A stretch of 64,000 nt of DNA from Limnanthes douglasii subsp. nivea (GCA_036936605.1 JAUPFV010000005.1:150413195-150477194), one strand, 5' to 3'; shown: positions 29,525 through 41,565, counted from the stretch's first letter. Notes: a model not told the origin generated them from the letters alone. Numbers and translations: made by a program.

Positions 29525-29784
29525 GATAACTAGTTATGGTGGACGCTTTCATATTTATTGTTTTTTTGTATCCCATTTAACTTAAGTCCTGGTTATTATC
29601 TAATGTTACTTTTTTGTTCCCGCCAACAACTTTTCTTTCCCGCCATTGTTTCGTTCCCGCCAATATTATGTTCTCATCAAAATAAAATACTTAATCTTCT
29701 ATGTAAAAGAGCCAAAATGAGACATAATATTTAATCTACAAAACGTTCTTCAACATAAAAAACCAAAATAAAACATTTTCAAAT

Positions 29785-30080
29785 ATGGAGTTTACTATTG
29801 ATGAAGACTACCATATCCGTCGGATGGTGAAGTTTGTTACCTTGACAATCTCTGAAGATACAACCGATGTCTTTTTTGACCGAGTGCTGTGTAGGATGTT
29901 TTTCAATTATAGTCGGTTTAGAGTACCAAATCATCGACCACATAGTCGTGAAGAAGCCAAGAAAATATACAATAAAGTTAAATTTGAACCACTGCAACGT
30001 CTGTTTACATACCATACAAATCAAGCAAGAAGTTGAAAAAATATGGAAGGTGAAAGTTTATGATTTTATGTGTGTTTTAT
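29785..30080 (+). pseudogene. SANT-like small gene, MULE-2 copy
   Basis: MEFTIDEDYHIRRMVKF...DTTDVFFDRVLCRMFFNYSRF matches the 125-aa protein of MULE-1 (MEFTPHEDYHLL...DAFFDRVLCKMYYGYGR). A one-base frameshift after FTYHTNQ (about 30,025) moves the rest (IKQEVEKIWKVKVYDF) into another frame. It lies on the plus strand, in the same direction as the transposase; in MULE-1 the homologue is on the opposite strand. Confidence 0.75.
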
Positions 30081-30369
30081 ACTACTTGTTAGTGTACATT
30101 TTTAGTTTTGCTATACTTTTTTTATATTGGTTGAAGTTGATAAATCGAAGTTTATGTATTTTTTATACTACTTGTTAGTCGTCGTAGTGTTAACCTAAAT
30201 ACCATGAGGTGCTTCGAATAACTTACTTGAAAATACAATAGCACCAAACCATGGATTAGTAATAAAATAGCATAGTAACAAACAAGTCCCAACATAGTAA
30301 CATAGTTATAAAAAAGTAATAACAAACATAGTAACATAGTCCTAAAAACGTAGTAAGAAACAAGTTCCA

Positions 30370-31250
30370 AAATAAAAATCAACGACGTGTATATCCCTCA
30401 GCAATCCTGCCCATCTCAATGGCAGCCCCTAACAACTCTTCGTACGGTATCGTGGGTATTCATGGTAAAGACTCAGCGATTCGATCGTAGCCATCAGAGT
30501 TAACGCCACGCTGAAGATGCACCTGGGGACCTCCATTATCATGAACTGAAGAAGGGTTAGTCATGATATACCACAGGTTCTTCTTCACCGAAACAGGGTA
30601 CAACACGTCAGTACTGGCCTCCCCACCATCATATGCTCTACATACACTGGTGAAAAAATGATACTGCCAATTTGCCCACTGCAAAGCATCTCAAGCGTAC
30701 CTCTGAAAACTTTTGCCAGGTTTTTTAGTAGGAGGAGGACGTATCTTGCACGACATCAGCTGAATGTGGCCCATTTAGCGAGTCACACGATCTAGGTAAT
30801 AAGGAACCACAACATCAAACGCCTTTAGCGTAAGCTCAAGCCACGTGACGTTATGGAACGGATGCTCATATCGTAGATACTCATGCGAGAGGAAAATTAC
30901 GTTAAAAGAAAAAGTTTATAAACAAAAATTGACAAGTATAATAGTAAGAAACATAACATTTCAATTTTAAAAATACTACTTACATCTATTTTGGTGCTAA
31001 TGGAGAGTGCGTGCCTCATCTCTTTGCGTACAACCTGAGAAATACCGATCTTCTGTGGTGGCGTACCGGTAGATATGCGATAACGATAGGTCGTAATCAT
31101 TAAACAGTAGAGCTTGAAATTGCCTAAAGTGATCAAATATCGACGCCTCCAATAGGCCTTTAAACCCACAAATACCGTTTGTACCATGTAAGGAACCATG
31201 ACTGAGGGAATTATATGACTGCGCCAATACCAACTGACCTTAGTTGTACC
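30370..31250 (-). pseudogene. MULE-2 PMD gene, 3' part
   Basis: It is homologous to exons 2-3 of the MULE-1 PMD gene. QLVLAQSYNSLSHGSLHGTNGICGF, the KIGISQVVRKEMRHALSISTKIDV end of exon 2 with a GTAAGT donor, and AFDVVVPYYLDRVTR then MGHIQLM of exon 3 are readable. Stops and frameshifts occur. It breaks off at the gypsy-1 target duplication (31,246-31,250) and resumes at 41,898. Confidence 0.8.
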
Positions 31251-31577
31251 TGATGAGAGAATAAATGACTAAGGAATATTTCGGACCTTGAATCTGATGT
31301 GACTAGAGAGAAAGTGTAGAGAGAGAAAGTGCAAATAGAATAGAATAATATGGAATGTCCCACCTACCAAGAATAAATAATCCCCTTTTATAGTGTTGGA
31401 AGGTGGACCCATTTATGTCATTGGTGGGCTTACTTTATTTCCCCTTTAGTCTTTTTTTATATACATTGTTTACAAATTAATCTCTAATTAATGATAAATA
31501 CTCTAATTGATATTTTAATTTCCTTCTATTCACAATTGGCCCTTTATTCTTATTATCGGCGAATTGCTCCCTTATTA
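31251..31577 (-). repeat. gypsy-1 3' LTR
   Basis: TGATGAGAG...CCCTTATTA; the terminal CA has become TA. A run of C's (31,582-31,587) inside it is the complement of the polypurine tract. Confidence 0.93.
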
Positions 31578-32147
31578 GTAGCCCCCCAATCTTTGGGAGC
31601 GGAGGGAGTGAAGACTTTGACACTTTAGCTAAAATTTCCTCTGTACTTTGGCCTCTGGATCAACCTTGGTTTCCTCTGCGGGGCCAACCTTCCATTCCAT
31701 CTGACGCCCGACCCTTCTAGTTTGTTCAGAGGTGGTCCGTAACGTTTCATCAAATTGCCTCTATACTCTGGCCTCTGGATCAACCTTGGTTTCCTCTGCG
31801 GGGCTAACCTTCTATTCCATCTGATGCCCGACCCTTCTAGTTTGTTCAGAGGTGGTCGGGAACGTTCCATCCCGCAGATTTGCCCTCAAGTCGTTTTGGG
31901 TCTGCCTTCGTTCACCTTTATGGGCCTTGATCGGTCTCACCATTTCGGGTTGGTGAGGCCCATACTAGCATTTCTGTCTGACTCAGCTAGCTTACGCCTG
32001 CTGTGTTTTTTTTACTAAAAGCGACACGTGTTGGTCGACTACTCGAGGAGTGCTTGTTTGCACAACTTCTCATGAAACCCTTTCGACTTCTCGCTGCTTT
32101 CCATCGTTTGGACTTCCCCGTGCATGCAACGCCTGGAAAAAGTTGCC

Positions 32148-32155
32148 TATAAATA
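32148..32155 (+). promoter_or_regulatory. TATA box of the gypsy-1 antisense gene
   Basis: TATAAATA stands 85-92 bases before the ATG at 32,240 and is conserved in the same place in gypsy-2. It suggests transcription independent of the LTR. Confidence 0.65.
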
Positions 32156-32239
32156 CCTCATAAACAAACATTGCTCTCAGAGGTGTTCTAGAGAGAGAAA
32201 TTGATGCTTAAATTTTTCTAGAGAGAGAAAGCCCGTTTT

Positions 32240-34891
32240 ATGAGACATAGCCACCCAAAGCGGAAACTAAAACCCAAAAAGAAACAACCAGTGTTCGGAT
32301 TTGTGGACTGGGCCAACATCGGTCATCGTGCTGAAGAATACCGACGCGCGGGGTTAATTTGGAGTCCTAATACCAAACCATCCACACCCATACCGCAGCC
32401 TCACGACCCCGTTATTTCCCATCTGATCCCCGCAGAGGCCTTTATCTTGCCTGAATCGTCTAGAGGTCAGACCTTGGAGCCTATTGCCGTTTTTTCTAGC
32501 GGCAGCTCTCTACACTCCCCCGTTGCCCAAAAAATCCGTCTGACGCCTTCGTCGGTTAATTCTTACGATACCGCTCCTCCTTTCTTCTCCCGACGTCGTG
32601 GCCGAGGTCAATTTCTTCCAATGGGTGAAACCAGTCCTCCAACTTCTCCGATGGGAGGTAATTTCCTTGGGATGGTTCAGCTTAGTCCCTCCATACGAGG
32701 ATACCGAACCGGTACTAATACAGCTGTGACTTTTTTAGGTCTTAATAAGCGGCCCTTGATGCCCGCAGAAATGGATTCCGAACGCGCCCGTCGGGAACAA
32801 GATGAGGCCAACCCGACCCAAACTCGTAGCTGCTCGAACCCTGCCGACCATGTCGTGCGAGAAAACGATCCGAGTGCGGCCAGCACCCTTAGTTCTGATA
32901 AAATCGCGGTAGCAAATACTGAGGAGTCGGATGCAGATGCTCTGTATGTCGTCGCTCTGCCTGTTGGAGATGGTGTCGCCTCTGGAACCGCCGCTGCCCC
33001 TCCCGCGGAGCCACTTCCTGAGGAGATAGAAGCGATTGCTACCACTACCTATCATCGCTGGTTGCCCGCGAACTACGTCATTTCTCTGTTCGAAGGCAAG
33101 TATCTCTATTTCACTGCTGAGGAACAGCCAGAGCTGCTGGTTCGGTGGGGCATCCCCGAGTGCGTCACTGTTAGGTTTCCAGTTCCCGGGGAGACCCCCG
33201 TACATGTTCGGTCACGAGAAATCGTGGTTTTTACCGAACTATTCAACTGGGGCCTTAGATTCCCCCTGGATCCCGAGATTGTTCTGTATTTCAGAACTCT
33301 GCAGATCTGTCCCTCTCAACTGACGCCAAACGCCTGGTACACGCTGATGTCCTGCATAATGGCCTCGCGCCTTTCTAGTCGGGTCATGCCCATGGAGCAG
33401 TACATTGCCATGTCCGGGTTGTCTAAATCCCTGAAGTCGGCTTTCTTCTATTCTTCCCTTGCCAACACCTCGAAGATAGTGAATGATTTTCTCGAGGGCG
33501 ACAAGGGTTGGAAACACCGCTTCGTCTTCTTAAGTGGCTGCTGGGAAAATGGCCGCCCTTACAACCGAGAGAACCCGAGGCTACTATTGCGAACATGGGT
33601 TCCTGATGGTAAGCCTCTCGTTTTTTTTAATATCGAACCTTTGTGCAGTGTCGAAGGAGTTTATCCTGGGGCTGAAAAATGATTACTTTAAAGCGGGAAA
33701 GGCTACTTCCAAGTGTTGAAGGATTACGCTAAAACGCATTGGTGTCGGGCGATGCATCGAGCATTTAAGAACACAAATCTGATCATGAGCAACCTCTGGC
33801 GTTGTTCATCAGAAGTGCTATCAATTGAGCAACTGCGTCAACCCCCGAGTATGGAGGACTTGATTGCAAAGACCGAAGCCCCTGACGCGCAACTGTTTCT
33901 GCCGAAGCGTAACAAAGCGCCTAAGAAGCGCCCAAAATCCGACGACGAGGTCGAACAAGGTGCTACCGGTGCTGAAGAGGTTGATGTTCGAGGGCCTTAG
34001 GATGAAGCTGCTGCTGAGGGTGATGAGGCACCACCAACCCAGGAACTGGCTTTGAAACGGAAGGGAAAGGTCGATGCAGATGGAAATCGGGCTAAAAAAC
34101 CCAAACGCTCAAAGAGGGAAAGCGGTTCGGCCCCCGATGTTGAAAATGCCACTGTCCCGGAGCTCTTCGATCAGTACGAGAGGGTCGATGGTGGTTCAAA
34201 GGTAGCCCCCGTGGTGGTAATCCCTGATGACGCTAGCCCATCAAAAACTTCGGACCCCGCCGCGGCGTCATCGAGTGGTATGAAGTACCCGGTGCTGACT
34301 ATGCTTGGAAGTCCGCATACTTTCCCGCTGCAGGGAACCGATGGACTGACCCTTTCTCTGTACAATTTGCTTGTACCAGCGGCCATGAAGGAGCGACGGG
34401 CGATTGAGGTGGGCCAGAAGCTAGAGGGCGCAGAGGCAAGGATTGCTGATTTGGAAGAGCACGTGCGGAAGGCTGAAGCGGCTCAGGTACTGGCGGAAGG
34501 GCGGGTTGTAGAGGCCGAACGGGTCATATAACAAACAAAGAAGGCCAGGGAAGATCGCGCCGCTGTCTTGATGCGGGAGATCAAAGAGATGAAAGCTGCG
34601 AACGCCATCTATGTCGATAAGTGCAAGAAGTGGATGGAAAAAGAGACAGCTGAAGCCAAGGCCGCATATGTGCTGTCATTTCATAATCGCTTCCCGGACC
34701 TTTACCTCGGGTCGATGTGGCTGGATGTGCCGGAGGGTGACCGCCCTTCTGATGTTGTCTGCGAAGATGAGTCGGATGACACTGGGTCGGAGGAGGATGA
34801 GGATGATGCGTGCTCCCGACGCCCCTTTTTTGTTTTGTTGTTTTGCTATCTTTTTTATCTGACTTTTGGGGGCTGCGGAGTCCCCTATTAA
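32240..34891 (+). pseudogene. gypsy-1 antisense accessory gene
   Basis: A 480-codon ATG frame (32,240-33,682) has a basic start (HPKRKLKPKKKQ), a Ser/Pro-rich middle and a globular region at about residues 270-445. That region contains YVISLFEGKYLYFTAEEQPE, VFTELFNWGLRFPLDPEI, CPSQLTPNAWYTLMSCIMAS and WKHRFVFLSG, which resembles Transposase_28. Beyond residue about 455 a GTAAGC...GTGCAG pair (33,609-33,648) may mark an unusually short intron. Reading then continues through frameshifts: YFQVLKDYAKTHW (about 33,704), a Lys/Arg-rich stretch, a Glu/Ala coiled coil (34,400-34,530), and an acidic tail to 34,891. Its function is unknown. The product would be a nuclear-type charged protein. Confidence 0.75.
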
Positions 34892-34999
34892 TTTCCCTAT
34901 GTGAACAAAATTCTCAAACAATCAATATTTCTTTTATGTTGACATATTATTGGGTGTTTTTTCTATAATGTTTTAATAGATGTTGAATTTTTTTCGCAA

Positions 35000-35435
35000 G
35001 GCCGTTGATGTAAACTGTGGATTAGTTGAAAACTAAAAAACCCATAAAGGTTCTGTCGATTGATACAATATCGAAAATTTTCCAATAGGTCGGGAATTGC
35101 AAAATGTAGATCAGTTCGAATACTGAAAAACCAAAGGAGGTTCTGTAGATCAATGTAACATTGAAAATTTCTCATAGGATTAGGAATCGTAAAATGTAGA
35201 TCAATTCGTAAACCGAAAAACCAAAAAAGGTTCTGTAGATCAATGTAACATTGAAAATTTCCCATAGGATCCGGAATCGTAAAATGTAGATCAGTTCGAA
35301 AACCGAAAAACCAAAGAAGTTTCTGTAGATCAATGTAACATTGAAAATTTCCCATAGGATCGGGAATCGTAAAATGTAGATCAGTTCGAAAACTGAAAAA
35401 CCAAAGAAGGTTCTGTAGAGCAATCAAGATTAGCA
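35000..35435. repeat. 90-bp tandem repeat in gypsy-1 3' region
   Basis: Units beginning AAAATGTAGATCAGTTCGAA start at 35,101, 35,191, 35,281 and 35,371, with a degenerate unit before. The period is 90 bases. It lies between the integrase end and the antisense gene. Confidence 0.9.
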
Positions 35436-35642
35436 GGGACAAACGTCGACCAGCTCGTCAGCTGACCAAGTTTGTAATACTTCAAAGATTGGAAGGCAAT
35501 TTTTTTTAATTAACTCAATCGAGAGGGTCGGGTGTTAATAATGCCTCATTAAAACCTTCTCGCGCCACCGAGGTAGGAAAGAGTGCATCCCCGACCAATA
35601 AGTTCTTACAGACGACATTTAACCAATTACAGGCAAGTAAAA

Positions 35643-36650
35643 TTATTCTAAATACAATTTCAGATGTTCGATGTTCCATGGTAGTCTCAACGAGTGCCCG
35701 AGCTTGTTTTGCAAACGATATGTCCCGCTCTTGATTTTTTCTATGACTTCGTATGGCCCTTCCCAATTCGGGGCGAGCTTGCCGAGGCTTTTGTCTTTGG
35801 TGTGCAGAAAAACGCGTCTCAAAACCTTGTCACCCACTCTAAACTCCCGACGGCGTACCTTGGATGCATGTCGGCTTCTCACCAGGGTCTAATAGTGTGA
35901 AGAGTTCAACTGAGCGCGACTTCATTTTTCTTCTATGAGATCGAGAGCGAGTATCCTGTCATCTTCGTTTGTGTTTTCGTCATAGGTACCGATTCTGAAA
36001 GATGGAAAAATAGACTCTGTCGGGGTGACCGCGTCCATACCATACACCAGAGCATAAGGTGATTCCTAGGTCGCCATCCGAGGGGTGGTTCGGTAAGCCC
36101 ATAACACTTCTTGTAGGTAGTCCGGCCACTTACCGACCTTTCCTTCGAGGTTCTTTTTGAGTCCGTCCAGAATGGTTCGGTTTGTAACTTCGACTTGCCC
36201 GTTCGCTTGGGGATGGAATGGAGCAGAGAAACATTGTCTGATCCTGTGAGTTATGCAAAAAGTCTTCATTTCTCCGCTATCGAATTGCGGTCCGTTATCC
36301 ATGGTTAGCCTCTGGGGTACCCTGAACCGACAACAGATGTTGGACCAAATAAATTTGATGATGTCTTTGGTCTTAGTGGCGGATAACGGCTCAGCTTCAA
36401 CCCATTTGGAAAACTAGTCCACCGCTACTACGATCGTCTGTCTTCCTCCAGATGCCATCGGTAGCAGTCCTACAAGGTCGATTTCCCATCGGTTGAAGGG
36501 CAATCCTTCTGATATGGATTCTAAAGGAGCTGCGGGTACGTTGATCGTGTTCGCGAACCTTTGACAAGTGTCACAGGTTTTTACTATTTGCCGCGCGTCC
36601 GCTGTAACAGTCGGTCAATAAAATCCTGCAATAAAATTCTCCTAATCAAG
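35643..36650 (-). pseudogene. gypsy-1 integrase
   Basis: The core has DLVGLLPMASGGRQTIVVAVD, then TAG in place of Tyr, FSKW, then MDNGPQFDSGEMK and FHPQANGQVEVTNRTI, keeping the Asp, Asp, Glu positions. The C-terminal segment RREFRVGDKVLRRVFLHTKD...GPYEVIEKIKSGTYRL ends PWNIEHLKLYLE at 35,643. Stops near 35,890 and 36,070 and the TAG above break the frame. Confidence 0.85.
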
Positions 36651-36699
36651 GTCTTGTAACCACAATGAGCCGCACCCTCGCCGTCATGTAGTTCGGATA

Positions 36700-37400
36700 C
36701 AATTATCTACGACTCGTGGACTCCCAGACATCTTAGCAATGGGCGGCTGAATGACTTTTTGTATAGTATGTCGCCCAATAACGCGTAGCCTCGGGCCTTG
36801 TTATGAACCTTCCGAGCCAACGCGCCATCGCTGGGTAGTCTACCTCCGGCTAGAAAAGCTATGATATCACGCCGCCAATCCGAAATTGTCACCGAGGAAA
36901 CCTGGCAGGCGATTTCAGGTCGGTTATCAAGCTCCTGCCGTTTGATGATGGATGGATTCTCTTGCTCGGTTACCCAGGGATAATTGCTGCAGCAGGAAGC
37001 CCCTGCTAAGGAGTCTGCCACCATGTTCTCGCTCCTTGGGACATGCTCGTACGTGATTTTGACAAACGAAGTAGCTAGCACTCTTAGCGCTGCTAAGTAT
37101 TGGACCAGATGCTCTTTCCTGGCTTCCGCAACTCCCGAGGCTTGATTTATCAGGAGAGATGGGAATCACTAACGAGGCGTACTTGTCTTGCTCCACATAC
37201 TTGTGCTACCCGTAGTTCGGCCAGGGCAACTTCGTATTCAGCTTCGTTGTTTGAAGTGGGAAACCGAATCAGATGGCCTGGTGCATACTGATGCCCGTCG
37301 GGGTGACTATCTGTACGCCCGCTCCGCAACCATTGACATTCGCACCTCCATCGGTACGGATGATCCACTCACTTGGTTCGGTCTCTTTAGACGACGTGTC
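36700..37400 (-). pseudogene. gypsy-1 second RNase H and linker
   Basis: EWIIRTDGGANVNGCGAGVQ begins a second RNase H directly after the polyprotein's own RNase H. Frames shift twice (NNEAEYEVALAELRVAQ; then FVKITYEHVPRSENMVADSLA). The IISDWRRDI-like linker and KVHNKARGYALLGDILYKKSF that precede the integrase follow. A second RNase H is a mark of Tat elements. Confidence 0.8.
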
Positions 37401-38621
37401 CTGATCCGGACGCTCGGAATGGAATTCCACTAAAAAATCAGCCAGAACTTGGCCTTTGACTGCTGTCCGTGGTTCAAAGTTGATGTCGTAATCGCCTAAT
37501 TCGACCGACCATTTAGACATTCTCCCGGACATGTCTGGTCGCTGGAGGACGTATTTAAGCGGGAATGAGGTGCGGACAATAATAGGGTGTACCTGAAAAT
37601 ATGGACGCATTTTTCGTGCTGCGGTCACTAAGGCTAAAGCCATTTTCTCCAGCCGCAGATACCGTGTTTCCGCATCCAGCAAGCTTTTGCTTACAAAGTA
37701 GACCGCTGTAGGGGCTGGTCCTGACTCACTGATCAAGGCGGCACTAACTGCAAAATCAGTAACCGCGATGTAAAGGAAAAGGGTTTCGCATGTCAGTGGC
37801 TTCGTTAAGAGATTCGGGGACGATAGATATCGCTTAATCCCTAAGAATTCTTCGTTACATTCGGGTGTCCACACAAAATTCTTGGCCCGTCTCAAGACCT
37901 GAAAAAAGAGAGCGCATTTGTCAGATGAACGAGAGATAAAACGATTTAAAGCAGCCAATCGCCCAGTTAGGATCTGGACTTCCTTGATGCTTTTAGGCGG
38001 GGTCATGTCGGTAAGAGCTCGGAGTTGGACGGGATCGACTTCAATTCCTTTTTCGCTAACAAAGAAACCTAGAAACTTGCCTGACCTGACCCCGAAGGAG
38101 CATTTCTCGGGGTTTAGCTTGAGGTTTATACCCCTGAGGTTATCGAAAGTTTCTCGCAAATCGGTAAGATGGTCTTCGTCCGTGCCGCTTTTGACTAACA
38201 TGTCATCAATGTACACCTCCATATATCTCCCAATTTGGCCTTCAAATGTTTTATTAACAAGCCTCTGGTATGTTGCCCCAGCATTTTTCAGTCCGAACGA
38301 CATGACCTTGTAGCAATATAGTCCTCGGCCCGTTATAAATGTGGTGTTTTCCTGATCTGCTGGGTGCAACTTGATCTGATTATAGCCGGCGTATACATCC
38401 ATGAATGACAGTAGTCTATTTCCTGAAGTCAAATCTACCAATTGGTCAATCCTTGGCATTGGAAAAGGGTCATTCGGGCACGCCCGATTGAGGTCGGTGA
38501 AGTCCACGCACATCCTCCATTTTCCGTTTTTCTTTTTTACCAGAACGGGATTGGAAGTCCACGGCGGGTAACTTGCTTCCTTTATGTGCCCGACGCTGAT
38601 CATTCTTTCGACTTCGCGCAA
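37269..38621 (-). CDS. gypsy-1 reverse transcriptase and RNase H (open segment)
   Basis: This is a 450-codon open stretch of pol. Reverse transcriptase motifs appear in order: WRMCVDFTDLNRACP, MDVYAGYNQI, YCYKVMSFGLKNAGATYQR and the catalytic YIDDMLVKS (Asp-Asp at about 38,202-38,207). RNase H with FLYIAVTDFAVSAAL and YLRLEKMALAL follows. The start of the second RNase H lies at the end. It is part of a polyprotein; the ATG is only the first Met after a break. Confidence 0.88.
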   Translation of the reverse strand: MREVERMISVGHIKEASYPPWTSNPVLVKKKNGKWRMCVDFTDLNRACPNDPFPMPRIDQLVDLTSGNRLLSFMDVYAGYNQIKLHPADQENTTFITGRGLYCYKVMSFGLKNAGATYQRLVNKTFEGQIGRYMEVYIDDMLVKSGTDEDHLTDLRETFDNLRGINLKLNPEKCSFGVRSGKFLGFFVSEKGIEVDPVQLRALTDMTPPKSIKEVQILTGRLAALNRFISRSSDKCALFFQVLRRAKNFVWTPECNEEFLGIKRYLSSPNLLTKPLTCETLFLYIAVTDFAVSAALISESGPAPTAVYFVSKSLLDAETRYLRLEKMALALVTAARKMRPYFQVHPIIVRTSFPLKYVLQRPDMSGRMSKWSVELGDYDINFEPRTAVKGQVLADFLVEFHSERPDQDTSSKETEPSEWIIRTDGGANVNGCGAGVQIVTPTGISMHQAI

Positions 38622-38942
38622 AATAATTTCTGCATTTTCTAAAGAAAAATCTCAGCACTTTTGATAGAGGGGTCTGACGTTTTTGTTGACAATTAGCTTG
38701 TGAATCACACAAGACTCTGGGACTCCGGTTACGTCTCTCGAGCACCATTGCGAATAGGTCTAAATTATCTCAAAGTAAAGACAATAATTGTTTCCTGAAG
38801 GTTGGCGACAAACAAACCCCGATCTGCAGAACTTTTCCCTTGGCAAACGGGTGTTGTTCACATTCTTCGTCGGTAGTCAGATAGCTAGGAGCCTCCCTAG
38901 GATCATCAACAGGTAACGACCCCGGGGGAGCCCTTTTAACTG

Positions 38943-39431
38943 CTATTCCCGCGCCTGATCCATCTCTTGATCCTTTTTGGGTGCTAAAGCTGCCCGGTAA
39001 CACTCCCGCACCGCTTTCTGGCTACTTCGGACTATTCCTACGTTGTTTCCGACTACGTATTTCAAACACTGATGAACTATAGATGACACCGCATGCATTC
39101 GCAATATCCATGATCTGCCAAAAATTACATTATGGGAAGCCAGCGCGTCTACTACCACGAATAGAACGGTGACCTCCTTCTTGAATGGGTCGCGGCCTAG
39201 CTGAACGATGCCCTCGAATTCTCCGATAACGTCAGCTGCCGATCCCGTAAATCCCACTATGGTATGGTCTGACCGTGAGATGACCGGAGGTGTCCTAAAT
39301 TTGGCGAAAGTGGACGCGAATATTATGTTGGCCGAACTACCTGTATCCACCAAGATGCTTCGGACTTCCTCCCCTGCAATGGCCGCCCCGATCACAATGG
39401 CATCCTCGTGAGGGCCGGCTATATCTCTCAT
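38943..39431 (-). pseudogene. gypsy-1 aspartic protease
   Basis: Pepsin-like retropepsin with the catalytic triad LVDTGSSANI and the downstream ASHNVIFGRSWI. It reads in a different frame from gag; the shift lies near 39,540, where the gag frame runs into an unrelated Arg-rich string. Another break separates it from the reverse transcriptase. Confidence 0.85.
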
Positions 39432-39539
39432 GTCGTCGTCGTCGAAATAGAGGATCGGCGAGGGAACGCTTTTGGAGTGGGGATAAGCCCGAGCCTCTAA
39501 TTGAGTGGTTAGATTTACAATATGCCTTTTTTCTGGAAG

Positions 39540-41367
39540 AGTGTGTGGTACCTGCCATAGAATCTCCCCCGAAGATAATTAGAGATTCAAAGAATTCACA
39601 AAGGTTTCTCACATTACCAAAATTTTCCTCAGCTTCTTCTTCAATGATCCCGATGATGTTGCAGTTTGCCTCGAGGTCGAGGTATTCAATGGAATCGTCG
39701 AAAGGGTCGGTTACCTCGGAAATGGTCATAGCGGTTTCCGGCTTCAGAATTATCACGACCTCTTTTGAAGTTGTACTTTGCTGGGCTTTCTTAACATATT
39801 CCAGGAGGTTCCCGTGCTCTATGAGCATTTGTATTTCTTTCTTGAGGGAAATGCAATCCTTAGTATCGTGCCCCACGTCTTCGTGATAGCAACAATAACG
39901 GTTGTTCCTCTGTTCCCGAGGCGTCGGTATCGGGAAAGGCCTTCGATACATCCCGCTTTTCTTGGTTTTTTCGTAGATTGATGATACACATTCTGTCAGG
40001 TCGGTGAAGTAAGCAGGTCGGATCCACTTGTTAGATTTGGGTCGCGAATCTGTTTGACTCGTCTGCTTCGTTTTCTGGCTAAGTAGAGCCGAAGGTTTGG
40101 TAGGTAAGGATTGGGTCGGATGTATGGTGCTAACCGGCTGGGCTGCCTGAGCGTAGCTAGATCGAGTCCCCTGTCTTATCACTACCGCTGCTTGCGCGCT
40201 CTGCTGAATTTGTGCAGCCAGTTCGGACGCCTCGGTTTCTTCGATCAATATCTGCTTTTCTACTTGAGCCAGAAGGGCGGAAAAAGTGAATGTTTGCTTC
40301 TTAGTCACCGATTGTTTCATCGGTCCTGGGAGCAAGCCCAAACGATATGCGGTTAGAGCCACGTTTTCCTCGCAATGGTCCAGGTCGGTTTTAGCGTCAA
40401 TAAAGCGCCTGGTATAGTCCCTGAGGCTCTCTCTCAACCTCTGTTTACGATTCATGATAGTGTCTCCGTTGGCCCGGAAGCTCTTGCTTCTGACGAAATG
40501 TTGCCTGAACATTGTCCAGAACATCCTGAAGTTTTTGATGCAGCCTTGGGGTAACCGGTTGTACCACTTGGACGTCCGATCCCGGAAAGTCATTGAAAAC
40601 GTCCTACATAGGAGTTTATCATCATTGTCGAAACTGAGCATGAAGTTTTTGAAGGCTTCCAGGTGGTTGTCTGGGTCCTTCTTCCCGTCGTACTTCTCCA
40701 ATTTGGAAATATCGAACCGCTTCGGGAGCTGCCCCGCTAATATCTCGTCGGACAATAGGGAAGCTCTCCAATTTATCCCGTACCCGAAAGCTCCGCTTCC
40801 GAGTCCTTCTATCTGGACTCCGTAGAGTCCTTCATCCCCTGGGTTGATGAACTGGCTGCTGGTTCGGTACCCCTGGTTCTGGCTATTCGAAGGTTGTCAT
40901 TGCACTTGAGGAAGTGCTACTCGCTCTTCTCGGCTGGCCGCGGGCATTTCGTCTTTCTCAAACGACACTAGAGTTTGTTTTTTGGTGCTACCTTTTTTGT
41001 ACTTCGGAGAGTCTGACCGAGGTCCTCGGTGTCGTCGGGAACGACTTTTCTGTGCGCGTTTGTTTAGCCTTTCCCGCCGCCGATACTCCCTTCCCGATGA
41101 GTCATACGAGGTGTAATCGGTGGAAACGCCGCGATGATCCTCAGGGTACCACTGCTTTCTGGTATTTTGCCTCTCCTCGGGACGAGACTCCCGATAATAC
41201 CTTACAGGGCGGGCCTCGATGCGATGCCCCGTAGCCGAATTGCCTCCGCTGCGGTCATCCACGAATGGTTCTTTGCCTTTTCCTTCCCAAACCCTTTTCT
41301 CGTCTAGTGCCCGCTCTCTTTCAGCGTTCAGCCTAGCAATGTCTTCCAGGAGCTGTCTTCGGGTCAT
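39540..41367 (-). pseudogene. gypsy-1 gag
   Basis: N-terminal charged segment (MTRRQLLEDIARLNAERERAL), then one in-frame TGA at 40,897-40,899 (CGA to TGA would explain it). Then comes the capsid-like Retrotrans_gag region (LPKRFDISKLEKYDGKKDPDN, LCRTFSMTFRDRTSKWYNRL, SLRDYTRRFIDAKTDL). A Cys/His segment CCYHEDVGHDTKDC, followed by SLKKEIQMLIEHG, is typical of Tat gags. In the particle it would package the element RNA. Confidence 0.85.
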
Positions 41368-41546
41368 GATAAGGGTCGATCGTTTGTCCCGACCTTGGAC
41401 ATAGTGTTCTCGACCCGGGGCTCCTTCGCCCTAGGATAACGATACGGCTCGGGCTACTTCTCTCCCGACCGTCTCCTCAACAGCCTCGTCATTCATCTTT
41501 TCAATCGTGATTTTCAAAGAAAAAGATTCCTTTTTGGTATCACGTG

Positions 41547-41565
41547 TTCCCACAGACGGCGCCAA
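41547..41565 (-). promoter_or_regulatory. Primer-binding site of gypsy-1
   Basis: Directly after the 5' LTR the minus strand reads TTGGCGCCGTCTGTGGGAA. It begins with the TGGCGCCGT word typical of plant Tat/Athila primer-binding sites. Confidence 0.75.

Noticed and set aside
34963..35442. 159-codon repetitive minus-strand frame
   Set aside because: It is the 90-bp tandem array read through in one frame; a period divisible by three keeps it open by chance.
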